Shown here one piece after another: positions 32,055-42,798 of a stretch of 64,000 nt of DNA (position 1 is its first letter; the number at the start of each line of letters is the position of its first letter). Both the position numbers and the translations under genes were made by a program. Source of the stretch: Globisporangium splendens (Eukaryota > Oomycota > Peronosporomycetes > Pythiales > Pythiaceae). Under the pieces are notes generated by a model. It made no database searches, was not told the DNA's origin, and saw only the letters and a list, made by a program, of their open reading frames with translations. The stretch spans positions 1-64,000 of the forward strand of contig VFIW01000025.1 in NCBI GenBank assembly GCA_006386115.1, given 5' to 3'.

Positions 32055-33611
32055 CTAGTTCTTGTTGAGCTTTCGCAGCGCGCGGAAACCAGCTTGGATC
32101 TCCTCGCTCGTCAAGCCCGACGTCTCTGGGACCATCTTAAACACGAACAGATAGAACACAGCCAAAGTGCCGACGAAAGGTACGAAACCGTAGTCGTCCA
32201 AAGCGTCAGCGATGTACGGGTAGCTGATACCGACGATCAGGTTCGACGTCCAGTTGCAGAAGATGCAGATCGAACTGGCCGAGGCACGCAGCGAGTCTGG
32301 GAACAAGTCGGCGACGACGACCCAGAGCAATGGACCGAGACTGATGCCGAAACCAGCGACGTAGGTGGCAGTGAACACAATGGAGAGCGCTTGGACGCCC
32401 GTGACAAGAGCAACGGTCATGCACACGGCGCTGATAAACATAATGATCATACCCACGAGCATCATCTTGCGGTTGCCGTACTTGGTCGCGAGCCAGCCAG
32501 AGAAGAACGTTGGCAACACGTTGACGATATCAATGATGAGCGTACCAACGCGATCATCCGATATGCCGGCTTTCTTGAAAATGTCCGACGAGTAGTAAAA
32601 CACGGCGTTGATACCAGTGAGTTGCTGAGCGCAGCACAAACCGATGGCAGTGAGCATCTGGCGAAGGAACATCTTGGAGAAAAGGACCGAGATCGTCGAT
32701 CCGCTTTCCTTGAGAGCAATCTCTTCGATCAGCTCCTCATCCGGGTCCGCAGACTCGACGTCAACCTTCTCAGTCGGTTCCAACCACGCGAACGCGACGT
32801 GCACATTTTCTTCACCGTAGAGACGAACAATCTGTTCGCGAGCCTCCTCACGACGTCCCTTCATCAGGAGCCACGCAGGACTCTCGACCATGGCAAACGG
32901 AGAGATAACGATGAAAAGACCGGCCAACACGATTGGGAAACCAGCAATGTAGCGCCATCCAGAGCTTGTATCAGCGAAGAAAAACGTGATACCGACGAGA
33001 AGGATACCGACCGTGATGGAGATCTGGAAACCGACACCAAGAGCGTTGCGAAGGTGAGGAGGCGAGATCTCGTTGATGTAGCCGCCGACAACACCAGTGG
33101 CGCAGCCAGAAGCAATACCAGAGAGAAGACGACCAAAGGCAAAGATCCAGAGACCCGACACACTGGCTTGCACGATCGCTCCAGCGATGATGAAGCCACA
33201 GTTGGCGAGCAACACCTTCTTGCGTCCAAGGATGTCTGATACGGAGCCACTGGTGAGACTGCCGATCATGCCTCCGACGATCCATGCGTTCACAGCGAAA
33301 GTCCACTCAAGCTTCGAGTGGCCTGGGAACATCAGACACTTGCCATCGGGGACCGGGCGGGCATCACAGTCGCTCTTGTTGTTGAAAGTAGACAGGTTGA
33401 GCTGCGAAGTGGACCAACCGTATTGGAGAGGTTGGAGCAGGGCGACCAGCACACTCGTGTAGAGGATCACATTCGGCGAGATCTTGACTCCCTCCGTCTT
33501 GTCCTTCTTGTTGGCCGGGTCCACATCGGCCGAAGGGGTCGACACTTGGTTGTAGGTGACGCTTGGTTGCTGCGAGTCCTCGTGGACTGGGAGTGGGGAG
33601 TGGCTCGCCAT
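32055..33611 (-). CDS. Sugar transporter, major facilitator superfamily (paralogue 1)
   Basis: 518 aa from ATG 33611, chosen over an in-frame ATG 33 bp upstream because of its AAGATGG context and position relative to the initiator. A polar N terminus (about 45 aa) precedes a 12-helix sugar-porter fold. Motifs in order: QYGWSTSQLNLSTF in helix 1 (compare GLUT QFGY), an extracellular loop with two Cys, DILGRKKV between helices 2 and 3, VESPAWLLMKGRREEA after helix 6, QQLTGINAVFYYSSDIF in helix 7, GNRK between helices 8 and 9, and VPETSG after helix 12. Expected to carry hexoses across the plasma membrane. The substrate cannot be read from sequence. First of seven paralogues in the window; intronless. 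Confidence 0.95.
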   Translation of the reverse strand: MASHSPLPVHEDSQQPSVTYNQVSTPSADVDPANKKDKTEGVKISPNVILYTSVLVALLQPLQYGWSTSQLNLSTFNNKSDCDARPVPDGKCLMFPGHSKLEWTFAVNAWIVGGMIGSLTSGSVSDILGRKKVLLANCGFIIAGAIVQASVSGLWIFAFGRLLSGIASGCATGVVGGYINEISPPHLRNALGVGFQISITVGILLVGITFFFADTSSGWRYIAGFPIVLAGLFIVISPFAMVESPAWLLMKGRREEAREQIVRLYGEENVHVAFAWLEPTEKVDVESADPDEELIEEIALKESGSTISVLFSKMFLRQMLTAIGLCCAQQLTGINAVFYYSSDIFKKAGISDDRVGTLIIDIVNVLPTFFSGWLATKYGNRKMMLVGMIIMFISAVCMTVALVTGVQALSIVFTATYVAGFGISLGPLLWVVVADLFPDSLRASASSICIFCNWTSNLIVGISYPYIADALDDYGFVPFVGTLAVFYLFVFKMVPETSGLTSEEIQAGFRALRKLNKN

Positions 33612-33672
33612 CTTGTAGACTTGCGATTGGCTTGGACAGCACAAATACTAGATAGCTGGCTTGTTTGGCAGA

Positions 33673-33692
33673 CAGGAAAAGTGATAATGAGC
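33673..33692 (-). promoter_or_regulatory. Initiator-like element of transporter 1
   Basis: On the - strand GCTCATTATCACTTTTCC, close to the GCTCATTYYNCAWTTT consensus, about 75 nt upstream of the ATG. Confidence 0.6.
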
Positions 33693-35200
33693 CTTGGGTC
33701 GGGAGGCAGGCAGGCAGCGCTGGTCGGCTGCAAGAGCGACACACGATCGATCGACAGGGGGTACCTCCTTGGACGTGGCGCCGCTGGGCGTTCTATCACC
33801 CCTACCACTGAATATATCGGAGATACACATGAGAAGGGTCAATGGCAGCCAGTGTAGCGGCAAAGTGCCAGGTTGTAGCTGATCGCTGACAGCCATTCGC
33901 TACCGCAGGTGTGGCAGAAACGTGCGAACTTCAGAAATCACCGCGAAGCAGAAGTCCAGAGTGTCGTAGAGAGAGGGAAAGCCCTCGCTGGTTCCCAAAC
34001 TTCAACTTGCATCCCGCCTTACGTCGCTTCCATAACACGTTCGCACTGAAGCCACGCCGGCACTAATGCGTCGGGGGTGCCCACGGAGCCGTCTGGTAAA
34101 TGGTGGCTGGTGCAACCGTTCGGAAATTTCCAGAGTCTACAGTAGTTTCGCAATACGAAAGAGCTTGGTATCTACTACATCGGTGTTTCAACTACGAAAC
34201 GCGTGGAGGGGTTGATGAAAAGACACCGCCACTATAATAGCTTGAAAGCAGGTCGCAGACCCAACAAGGTCTCCGCTTTTTGGAAGATGTTCCAGCAGGA
34301 TCAGTGCGTTTGCCGTGAGCCGTTAACAGGAAGGAATTTGGACGCCCGCGACCAGTTGCCACATCCGCTTGCGCGGAGGGAGACGCGCCAGCATGAGAAA
34401 CGCAAGCCGACGCCTCGTTTATGTGATTCTGAAGTTTGGCGCACACGACGAGCCAACTCAGGTCTCTTGGGTTTGGGCTCTTGGATTTGGACTTGATTGT
34501 TGTTGTGTTGTCGCAGGTCCAGCTGGTCGTTACTGCCGAATAGAAAAGTGGCACTCTGCCCGATCCTTTTGCCAATCAAAAACACAGTACCCTCACGTGC
34601 TCAACTGCACACTGTACAAAATGATCGGGTCTCTTGTGAAGGACGATTTTCGCTCTGCCAACGCGCACAAACAGCTAATCATGAAATCTGTAGAACTTGA
34701 TTGAATCGCACTTTTATTGTTCAGCTGACAAATGCTGGCAAATCACTACGGGTGTGCAGTCGCGATCAACTTGTCCAAACATATCCAGCTGAGCATCATG
34801 TGCGCGTTTTTCGGGATGTCGCAATGAACGCCAGGCAGACGAGCACAAAAGACGCGAGCCTCTCGCTGGCTTCTTGTGGATATCTGTGTCAGCTCTTGAC
34901 GAGCTGATCGCCCAACTTGAAGCAACGACAGTGCTTTGCGTTTCTTTCTTTTCGCTGACAACGATTCTTCTCCACGCACAGGCACGTCGAGTTGCACGGA
35001 TTCAACGACCACCTTCACTTTGAGCCATTAGAATTGTGGATTACACCGAACCTCTTAGAGAGCATTGAACACAGCACGCACGTACAAGTTCTTTTTTTAT
35101 TGTTATTCTCGAGCAACAATCGGCTTTGCACTCTGAAGCAGAAAAGTACATGTCGTTTCTTATTGAGAAAAACTAACAAGTATCAACTAAAGGGGAAAAG
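33693..35200. other. No recognised gene
   Basis: Only short, unrelated ORFs between the 5' flank of transporter 1 and the outer end of the left inverted arm. Confidence 0.5.
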
Positions 35201-35335
35201 AATGGGTTAAACAATTACATTTTGTGAACGCTAGTTAACAGAAAATGGGAGTAAATGTATGAATATGGTTTGCTTTAGCCACTGCTAACCTGGACCATGG
35301 ATGTCGACTCTCTCAGAGACGATTTCGGCTGGTGT

Positions 35336-36889
35336 CTAACTAGACGCCTTCTTCTGCTTGCGGAGCGCGCGGAAACCAGCCTGGATCTCGTCGCTGGTCT
35401 TGCCCGACGTCTCTGGCACCATCTTGAACACGAAGACGTAGAAGATGGCCAGGGTGCCGATGAATGGCACGAAGCCGTAGTCATCGAGGGCGTCGGCGAT
35501 GTATGGGTAGCTCACACCGACGATCAAGTTGGACAGCCAGCTGACGCCAATGCAGAGAGACGTCGCCGTCGCGCGAATCGAGTCAGGGAACAAGTCGGCC
35601 GTCACGACCCAGAGCAATGGACCGAGACTCACGCCGAAGGCAGCGACGTACGTGGCCGTGAACAGAATGGACAGCGCCGACACGCCGGCGACAAGCGCGA
35701 TGGTCATGCCGATCGCACTCACGAACATGCCGATCATACCCCACAAGATCATGTGGCGGTTGCCGAAACGGGTCGCGAGCCAGCCCGAGAGGAAAAACGT
35801 TGGCAGAACATTGACAATGTTGACGATAAGCGTACCGATGCGGTCATCGCTGAAACCGGCAGTGCTGAAGATGTCGGACGAGTAGAAGAACACGGCGTTG
35901 ATACCCGTGAGCTGTTGGGTGGCGGCGATACCGACGGCGGTGATGAACTGGCGGAAGAAGATCGGCGAGAACAGCAGCGCCAGGTTGTTGCCGTTGTACT
36001 GAGCGATTTCTTCGAGGTCGTCCGACGTTGGCTGCGCGTTTTCGACGTCAGTCTTCTTGGTCGATTCGAGCCAGCCAAGCGCCAGGTGCACGTTTTCTTC
36101 GCCGAAGAGACGAGCGAGCTCGCTCTCAGCTTCTTCGCGACGACCCTTCATGAGCAACCACGCGGGACTTTCCACCATCGTGAACGGCGTCAAGAAGAGG
36201 AAGATGGCAGCGAGCACGATCGGGAAACCAGCAATGTAGCGCCAGCCAGACTTGGTGTTGGCAAAGAAGAACGTGAGACCGACGAACAGAATGCCGAGCG
36301 TGATGGAGATCTGGAGACCCACACCGAGTTTGTTGCGAAGGCTTGGAGGCGTGATTTCGTTGATGTACGCACCGACGACGCCCGTCGCGAAACCGGACGC
36401 CATACCCGCAATAAAACGACCGACGGTGAACGCCCAGACGTTGGACACGCTCATTTCGATGATCGCACCCACGATCATGAACGCACAGTCGGCGAGCATG
36501 ACTTTCTTGCGACCAAACTTGTCCATGAAGTAGCCGATGCTGAGACTACCGACCATACCGCCAGCCGTCCACGCGTTCACGGCGAAGGTCCATTCCAACT
36601 TGGAGTGGCCTGGGAACATGAGGCACGTTCCCTCGGCGACTGGACGCGCATCACACTCGCTCTTGTCGTTGAAAGTGGACAAGTTGAGCTGCGAAGTGGA
36701 CCAACCGTACTGGAGCGGCAGGATGAGCGCCACGAGCACACTCGTATACAGGATGGTGTTGGGCTTGAGGTTAAGCTCGGCCTCCTTGGCGGCATCGGCG
36801 CCACCACCGTGGACCGAGACTTCGGCGACTGGGGTCGTCACTGGGACGTAGTTGCCCGCCTTGGGCGATTGCGTTTGAACGATAGCCAT
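35336..36889 (-). CDS. Sugar transporter, major facilitator superfamily (paralogue 2, left arm)
   Basis: 517 aa from ATG 36889. The longer frame to 37078 is rejected because it would place the start upstream of a perfect initiator element. Twelve-helix sugar-porter fold: QYGWSTSQLNLSTF, MDKFGRKKVM, VESPAWLLMKGRREEA, QQLTGINAVFFYSSDIF, GNRH, VPETSGKTSDEIQ. It differs from paralogue 1 in the N-terminal tail and the helix 6-7 loop. The product is identical, residue for residue, to the gene at 40995-42548 in the other arm. The two copies diverge from a shared spacer region. Likely a plasma-membrane hexose carrier. Confidence 0.95.
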   Translation of the reverse strand: MAIVQTQSPKAGNYVPVTTPVAEVSVHGGGADAAKEAELNLKPNTILYTSVLVALILPLQYGWSTSQLNLSTFNDKSECDARPVAEGTCLMFPGHSKLEWTFAVNAWTAGGMVGSLSIGYFMDKFGRKKVMLADCAFMIVGAIIEMSVSNVWAFTVGRFIAGMASGFATGVVGAYINEITPPSLRNKLGVGLQISITLGILFVGLTFFFANTKSGWRYIAGFPIVLAAIFLFLTPFTMVESPAWLLMKGRREEAESELARLFGEENVHLALGWLESTKKTDVENAQPTSDDLEEIAQYNGNNLALLFSPIFFRQFITAVGIAATQQLTGINAVFFYSSDIFSTAGFSDDRIGTLIVNIVNVLPTFFLSGWLATRFGNRHMILWGMIGMFVSAIGMTIALVAGVSALSILFTATYVAAFGVSLGPLLWVVTADLFPDSIRATATSLCIGVSWLSNLIVGVSYPYIADALDDYGFVPFIGTLAIFYVFVFKMVPETSGKTSDEIQAGFRALRKQKKASS

Positions 36890-36950
36890 AGTACTCGGTT
36901 CGAGTCGACTGTTGTAGTCGCGAGACTTGGTAATTGGCTGCGTAGAATGA

Positions 36951-36969
36951 GGAAAAATGGGGAATGAGC
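36951..36969 (-). promoter_or_regulatory. Perfect oomycete initiator/flanking element (left arm)
   Basis: On the - strand GCTCATTCCCCATTTTTCC satisfies every position of GCTCATTYYNCAWTTTNYY, 62 nt upstream of the ATG. Confidence 0.8.
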
Positions 36970-37908
36970 AGACTGGCGACTCGAAGACTTGAAACGGAAG
37001 TGGTCTGCAAGGGCCATCATCAGCCAAGGGCGGTGAACGGGACGATCGATGACCCGGCCTCCCCAACCTCAACTTCAAGTGGCGTAAGGACCGCGCGCAT
37101 TGCGAGCGCGTGGGAGCTGCATCCTAAAGCAGGAAGGTTTGTTGTCCCTCGGGGATGAGCTAAACTCCCCAGGGACGAAGTGCTGCTCGACGCAGGAAAA
37201 GTTGAGGTGGTATGCCGTTTCGTGGGTTTTCAGTGCTTCGACGCGGTGCGTAACTTTGTATAATCAATCAAGCAGCAGACAAGATTGTCACGATGACATG
37301 GTGGGTGGAAGGAATCAAGTAACGTTCGCTAACACACCGACCTGGGTTCCTTTTCCCACGATCGGACAGTGGCCAAGTTCAAGTTCGAATCCACGTCCTT
37401 GCCGATGCAATTGTGCATACAAAGCTTACGATCCGGAGTGTCGCACAGTGGAGAAACCGCGACTCGCCAACGCTTTCTGTTGTAAAAGTATGCGAAAATG
37501 CACGCTCATTTCTGAAGTTCAAGCGGCAACGCAGCAAAGGCATGCGCGGGACGCGGTGCATCAATCCAGCTACTGTCACGACGCGGCTATTAATCGCACG
37601 AACGAAGAACCAAGGTCTGCAAGGTCCAAGGCCACTTCGTTTCTATCAGGCAGGATAGAATCTTGTTGGTGGTGAATGGCACGCAGCGAGCGCACACTTT
37701 TCTGCGTGGAGTTTGCAGCGATATGCCGTTTCGTAGGATCTGAAGTTATAGACTCGACGCACTCGTTGATTGCGGCAACCCAGACGCGGATGCGCTCCGA
37801 GTGGGATCTTTTTTCTCCAGCTGATTCCAAACTTCAGAAATGAGCATCATGGGTCGCATGACTAAACGCTTGCAGGCACGGAGCGAAGCAAATGCACAAG
37901 GGATCGAC

Positions 37909-39975
37909 TTAGTCGGAAAAATAGGAAAGCCCTTTCTACCGGTCAATAAATTGGCTACCAAAATGAGATATGTGCTAAAGACTCATTTGTCCGGCATGCT
38001 CAACAGCCCCCTTGCTACTGCGTGGGTCCTGCACTGCGGCACCGGAGCACTGTCATGGCGCGCCTACCACTCGACTAACTCATGGGGGGGGGGGGACATC
38101 GAGCACACGGATTGTGTTGCGACTCGGACATGGAATTACCTACAGCGCACCTGCCAGAAATCGAAAACTATGGTCGTGAAGAGGAAAAAGCGCAGTATTT
38201 TGTTGTCAAGATTTCATAATAGACAATTTCACATTGACAACGAAAATACAGGGTGAAAAAAACAAACGAGGGAAAAATCGTCTTCTCATTTCGCGCTACT
38301 TCAATACTGAAATCAAGTGAAATCCAAAAGATACGCCACGTCATACGCCGCTTCCTGCTGCAGCATTGCTGACGTTTTCTCGACCATCTGATTCCACTCG
38401 AGTATTCTGAAATCAAGTGAATTTGTTCTGTGGTATTAAGAGATTTGGCTGCTGACATGATCTGCAAATCTCTTGAGAGCGGTGAAACCAAACATTTATC
38501 ACCTTGTGATTGCGCTGAGAAACTGGACGCTGGATTATCTTTGAATTATGCATGTTGAACTACAGGGCGATCTTCCTACGATGGGGTTCTAGACTCCAGC
38601 ACCAGACAGAGAGCTGTGCACGCTGTGAGATCGATTATTTGTCACAGGAACTCTCGCACCGACGCTTGTATTTTCGAAGTATTCTGTATCAGAGATCTGT
38701 TATCTTGCAGATCAACTGCAATCGTTGCCTCGGATCAGCGGTGCTGGTAGCACCGTGCTGCGGGACTCGCGACTGCTACTGTAGGTTCTCAGCAGCTCAC
38801 GTCTTTGAAGCCACAGAAAAACCCGAGCGGTGCAGATATGCGTCTCATTTGTGACAGCTCAGGCGTTGAATGCGATAAGCCTGTAGATTCGTGGCCAACG
38901 TACCAGAATGGGTTGCAGCTTTGCACTGGTTGTACCGCAGCGTAGAAAGACAAGAGTCGACTTTTGGCGAGACTGGTATGATTATAGTGAACATCATTCT
39001 TGCGCAAACTCATGAGAATGCGTCGATAACGGAGAGAGGTCTCTTGCCTCACGAATTGCAACCACACTCTCTTGAGCGAGCAGACTTCTTGCGAGAAGGA
39101 ATAGGAAGCGATCCTTTGAGCGACGCATGTACATTTGACACGTATTGTAGAACACTTTCAGGATATGCTTCGAGAAGAATGGATGACGCTTAAACGGGCA
39201 CGAACCAGAGCTCGTGTCTAACATCAAATGTAGCCTGAAATGCTTATGCCCCAGCCTTCGGTGGCGATTACGACCACAATAAATCAAGTTGCAGCAAAAA
39301 AAGATCTCGCCTGTCGCTATAAAGGGCAACGTGCTGAGTCGCACAACACACAGTGCGACGCCGAAACGCAGCGTTTTATGCACCACCCCTGCATGTGGCA
39401 GGCAATTTTTACGTTGGCTGAATGAGCCCAACCTGTCTTGTGGCATATTAAATGAGCGAGTCAGATGCTCCCCAAGCAGCAAACCGAGAGGATGTGCTCG
39501 GGGGTAGACGCGGCAGAAACAAAGTCAGAGCAGGCTGCTTGGTCAGTCGATCCATGTGATGTCCACCTTCACTTGGCGCAGTATAAACGACCAGCCAAAC
39601 GTGCATGCCACTTTGATCAAAGCCAAGAGCTCTCTTGTGGCAGGGGCTCCTGCAAAATGGATCCAGGAACCACTGGCCGCGTCTGGGTCCAGCCTAGTTC
39701 ACAAAGCGCAATTGCGTCGCGGTAGCAAAGGCATGAATACGCCACTCTGCCTATGCACGCATACGCACGCGGCGCCGCCCTGTTTCTCACTCGCCTTTCT
39801 TCAGAAATGCCAGTGAAGAAGGGCAGCGAAGGGCCAAGTCCCTCGCGTAAAGTCGAAGCAGCGCTCGTCTTTGTTGGGTGCATCCCGCGGAATCTCTGTG
39901 CTGTGTACGGTCTTTTAGATCTTGACTACTTCAGCAGTCTTCCTGTTTTAATACCTGTACACTAAGCACCCAAAT
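37909..39975. other. 2.07-kb spacer of the inverted repeat, no recognised gene
   Basis: Unique sequence between the two arms. It contains a 12-G run (38084-38095) and only short ORFs. It must hold or separate the upstream regions of the two divergent transporters, but I see no further promoter-like element. Confidence 0.6.
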
Positions 39976-40914
39976 GTCGATCCCTTGTGCATTTGCTTCG
40001 CTCCGTGCCTGCAAGCGTTTAGTCATGCGACCCATGATGCTCATTTCTGAAGTTTGGAATCAGCTGGAGAAAAAAGATCCCACTCGGAGCGCATCCGCGT
40101 CTGGGTTGCCGCAATCAACGAGTGCGTCGAGTCTATAACTTCAGATCCTACGAAACGGCATATCGCTGCAAACTCCACGCAGAAAAGTGTGCGCTCGCTG
40201 CGTGCCATTCACCACCAACAAGATTCTATCCTGCCTGATAGAAACGAAGTGGCCTTGGACCTTGCAGACCTTGGTTCTTCGTTCGTGCGATTAATAGCCG
40301 CGTCGTGACAGTAGCTGGATTGATGCACCGCGTCCCGCGCATGCCTTTGCTGCGTTGCCGCTTGAACTTCAGAAATGAGCGTGCATTTTCGCATACTTTT
40401 ACAACAGAAAGCGTTGGCGAGTCGCGGTTTCTCCACTGTGCGACACTCCGGATCGTAAGCTTTGTATGCACAATTGCATCGGCAAGGACGTGGATTCGAA
40501 CTTGAACTTGGCCACTGTCCGATCGTGGGAAAAGGAACCCAGGTCGGTGTGTTAGCGAACGTTACTTGATTCCTTCCACCCACCATGTCATCGTGACAAT
40601 CTTGTCTGCTGCTTGATTGATTATACAAAGTTACGCACCGCGTCGAAGCACTGAAAACCCACGAAACGGCATACCACCTCAACTTTTCCTGCGTCGAGCA
40701 GCACTTCGTCCCTGGGGAGTTTAGCTCATCCCCGAGGGACAACAAACCTTCCTGCTTTAGGATGCAGCTCCCACGCGCTCGCAATGCGCGCGGTCCTTAC
40801 GCCACTTGAAGTTGAGGTTGGGGAGGCCGGGTCATCGATCGTCCCGTTCACCGCCCTTGGCTGATGATGGCCCTTGCAGACCACTTCCGTTTCAAGTCTT
40901 CGAGTCGCCAGTCT

Positions 40915-40933
40915 GCTCATTCCCCATTTTTCC
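40915..40933 (+). promoter_or_regulatory. Perfect oomycete initiator/flanking element (right arm)
   Basis: GCTCATTCCCCATTTTTCC, 62 nt before the ATG at 40995; mirror image of the element at 36951-36969. Confidence 0.8.
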
Positions 40934-40994
40934 TCATTCTACGCAGCCAATTACCAAGTCTCGCGACTACAACAGTCGACTCGAACCGAGTACT

Positions 40995-42548
40995 ATGGCT
41001 ATCGTTCAAACGCAATCGCCCAAGGCGGGCAACTACGTCCCAGTGACGACCCCAGTCGCCGAAGTCTCGGTCCACGGTGGTGGCGCCGATGCCGCCAAGG
41101 AGGCCGAGCTTAACCTCAAGCCCAACACCATCCTGTATACGAGTGTGCTCGTGGCGCTCATCCTGCCGCTCCAGTACGGTTGGTCCACTTCGCAGCTCAA
41201 CTTGTCCACTTTCAACGACAAGAGCGAGTGTGATGCGCGTCCAGTCGCCGAGGGAACGTGCCTCATGTTCCCAGGCCACTCCAAGTTGGAATGGACCTTC
41301 GCCGTGAACGCGTGGACGGCTGGCGGTATGGTCGGTAGTCTCAGCATCGGCTACTTCATGGACAAGTTTGGTCGCAAGAAAGTCATGCTCGCCGACTGTG
41401 CGTTCATGATCGTGGGTGCGATCATCGAAATGAGCGTGTCCAACGTCTGGGCGTTCACCGTCGGTCGTTTTATTGCGGGTATGGCGTCCGGTTTCGCGAC
41501 GGGCGTCGTCGGTGCGTACATCAACGAAATCACGCCTCCAAGCCTTCGCAACAAACTCGGTGTGGGTCTCCAGATCTCCATCACGCTCGGCATTCTGTTC
41601 GTCGGTCTCACGTTCTTCTTTGCCAACACCAAGTCTGGCTGGCGCTACATTGCTGGTTTCCCGATCGTGCTCGCTGCCATCTTCCTCTTCTTGACGCCGT
41701 TCACGATGGTGGAAAGTCCCGCGTGGTTGCTCATGAAGGGTCGTCGCGAAGAAGCTGAGAGCGAGCTCGCTCGTCTCTTCGGCGAAGAAAACGTGCACCT
41801 GGCGCTTGGCTGGCTCGAATCGACCAAGAAGACTGACGTCGAAAACGCGCAGCCAACGTCGGACGACCTCGAAGAAATCGCTCAGTACAACGGCAACAAC
41901 CTGGCGCTGCTGTTCTCGCCGATCTTCTTCCGCCAGTTCATCACCGCCGTCGGTATCGCCGCCACCCAACAGCTCACGGGTATCAACGCCGTGTTCTTCT
42001 ACTCGTCCGACATCTTCAGCACTGCCGGTTTCAGCGATGACCGCATCGGTACGCTTATCGTCAACATTGTCAATGTTCTGCCAACGTTTTTCCTCTCGGG
42101 CTGGCTCGCGACCCGTTTCGGCAACCGCCACATGATCTTGTGGGGTATGATCGGCATGTTCGTGAGTGCGATCGGCATGACCATCGCGCTTGTCGCCGGC
42201 GTGTCGGCGCTGTCCATTCTGTTCACGGCCACGTACGTCGCTGCCTTCGGCGTGAGTCTCGGTCCATTGCTCTGGGTCGTGACGGCCGACTTGTTCCCTG
42301 ACTCGATTCGCGCGACGGCGACGTCTCTCTGCATTGGCGTCAGCTGGCTGTCCAACTTGATCGTCGGTGTGAGCTACCCATACATCGCCGACGCCCTCGA
42401 TGACTACGGCTTCGTGCCATTCATCGGCACCCTGGCCATCTTCTACGTCTTCGTGTTCAAGATGGTGCCAGAGACGTCGGGCAAGACCAGCGATGAGATC
42501 CAGGCTGGTTTCCGCGCGCTCCGCAAGCAGAAGAAGGCGTCCAGTTAG
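40995..42548 (+). CDS. Sugar transporter, major facilitator superfamily (paralogue 3, right arm)
   Basis: 517 aa, identical to the product of 35336-36889. Same motifs: QYGWSTSQLNLSTF in helix 1, FGRKKV loop, PAWLLMKGRREEA, QQLTGINAVFFYSS, VPETSGKTSDEIQAGFR near the C terminus. The only coding differences from the left copy are silent changes in the last 30 codons. Either two active copies doubling expression of one hexose carrier, or an assembly duplicate. The next gene, the convergent acyltransferase, ends 250 bp downstream. Confidence 0.95.
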   Translation: MAIVQTQSPKAGNYVPVTTPVAEVSVHGGGADAAKEAELNLKPNTILYTSVLVALILPLQYGWSTSQLNLSTFNDKSECDARPVAEGTCLMFPGHSKLEWTFAVNAWTAGGMVGSLSIGYFMDKFGRKKVMLADCAFMIVGAIIEMSVSNVWAFTVGRFIAGMASGFATGVVGAYINEITPPSLRNKLGVGLQISITLGILFVGLTFFFANTKSGWRYIAGFPIVLAAIFLFLTPFTMVESPAWLLMKGRREEAESELARLFGEENVHLALGWLESTKKTDVENAQPTSDDLEEIAQYNGNNLALLFSPIFFRQFITAVGIAATQQLTGINAVFFYSSDIFSTAGFSDDRIGTLIVNIVNVLPTFFLSGWLATRFGNRHMILWGMIGMFVSAIGMTIALVAGVSALSILFTATYVAAFGVSLGPLLWVVTADLFPDSIRATATSLCIGVSWLSNLIVGVSYPYIADALDDYGFVPFIGTLAIFYVFVFKMVPETSGKTSDEIQAGFRALRKQKKASS

Positions 42549-42798
42549 ACACCAGCCGAGATCGTCTCTGAGAGAGTCGACATCCATGGTCCAGGTTAGC
42601 AGTGGCTAAAGCAAACCATATTCATACATTTACCCCCCATTTTCTGTTAACTAGCGTTCACGAAATGTAATTGTTTAACCCATTAATCTAGTGTGCACTC
42701 CTACTTCGATTAAAAACACTATTGTTCAGTTTGGCGGCTGGACACTGTCTAATCTTGTCAAAGGCGGTATGTGCGAGGGAATATCTAGAGAAAATAAC

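Larger units (their letters stand above)
35201..37908. repeat. Left arm of the 2.7-kb inverted repeat
   Basis: Matches 39976-42684 in inverted orientation about a centre at 38942. Visible differences cluster in the outer 200 bp: three substitutions at 35320-35400, plus one substitution and one 1-bp indel at 35210-35260. The inner 2.4 kb appears identical, because translations in several frames agree exactly. It carries one whole gene plus about 1 kb of upstream sequence. Confidence 0.95.
39976..42684. repeat. Right arm of the 2.7-kb inverted repeat
   Basis: Inverted match to 35201-37908. The inner breakpoint is sharp (match lost at 39975 and 37909) and the outer one is at 42684 and 35201. 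A 33-nt stem-loop with GTCCC/GGGAC arms occurs in each arm (37144-37176 and its mirror). Confidence 0.95.

Noticed and set aside
35297..36967. 556-codon antisense ORF over transporter 2, with equivalents at 40917-42587 and 32043-33239
   Set aside because: Shadow of the transporter codon bias. It is highly charged, lacks a domain, and covers the gene end to end.
37360..37400. GTTCGAATCC, like a tRNA B box (and its mirror)
   Set aside because: No A box at the right distance and no cloverleaf could be drawn.
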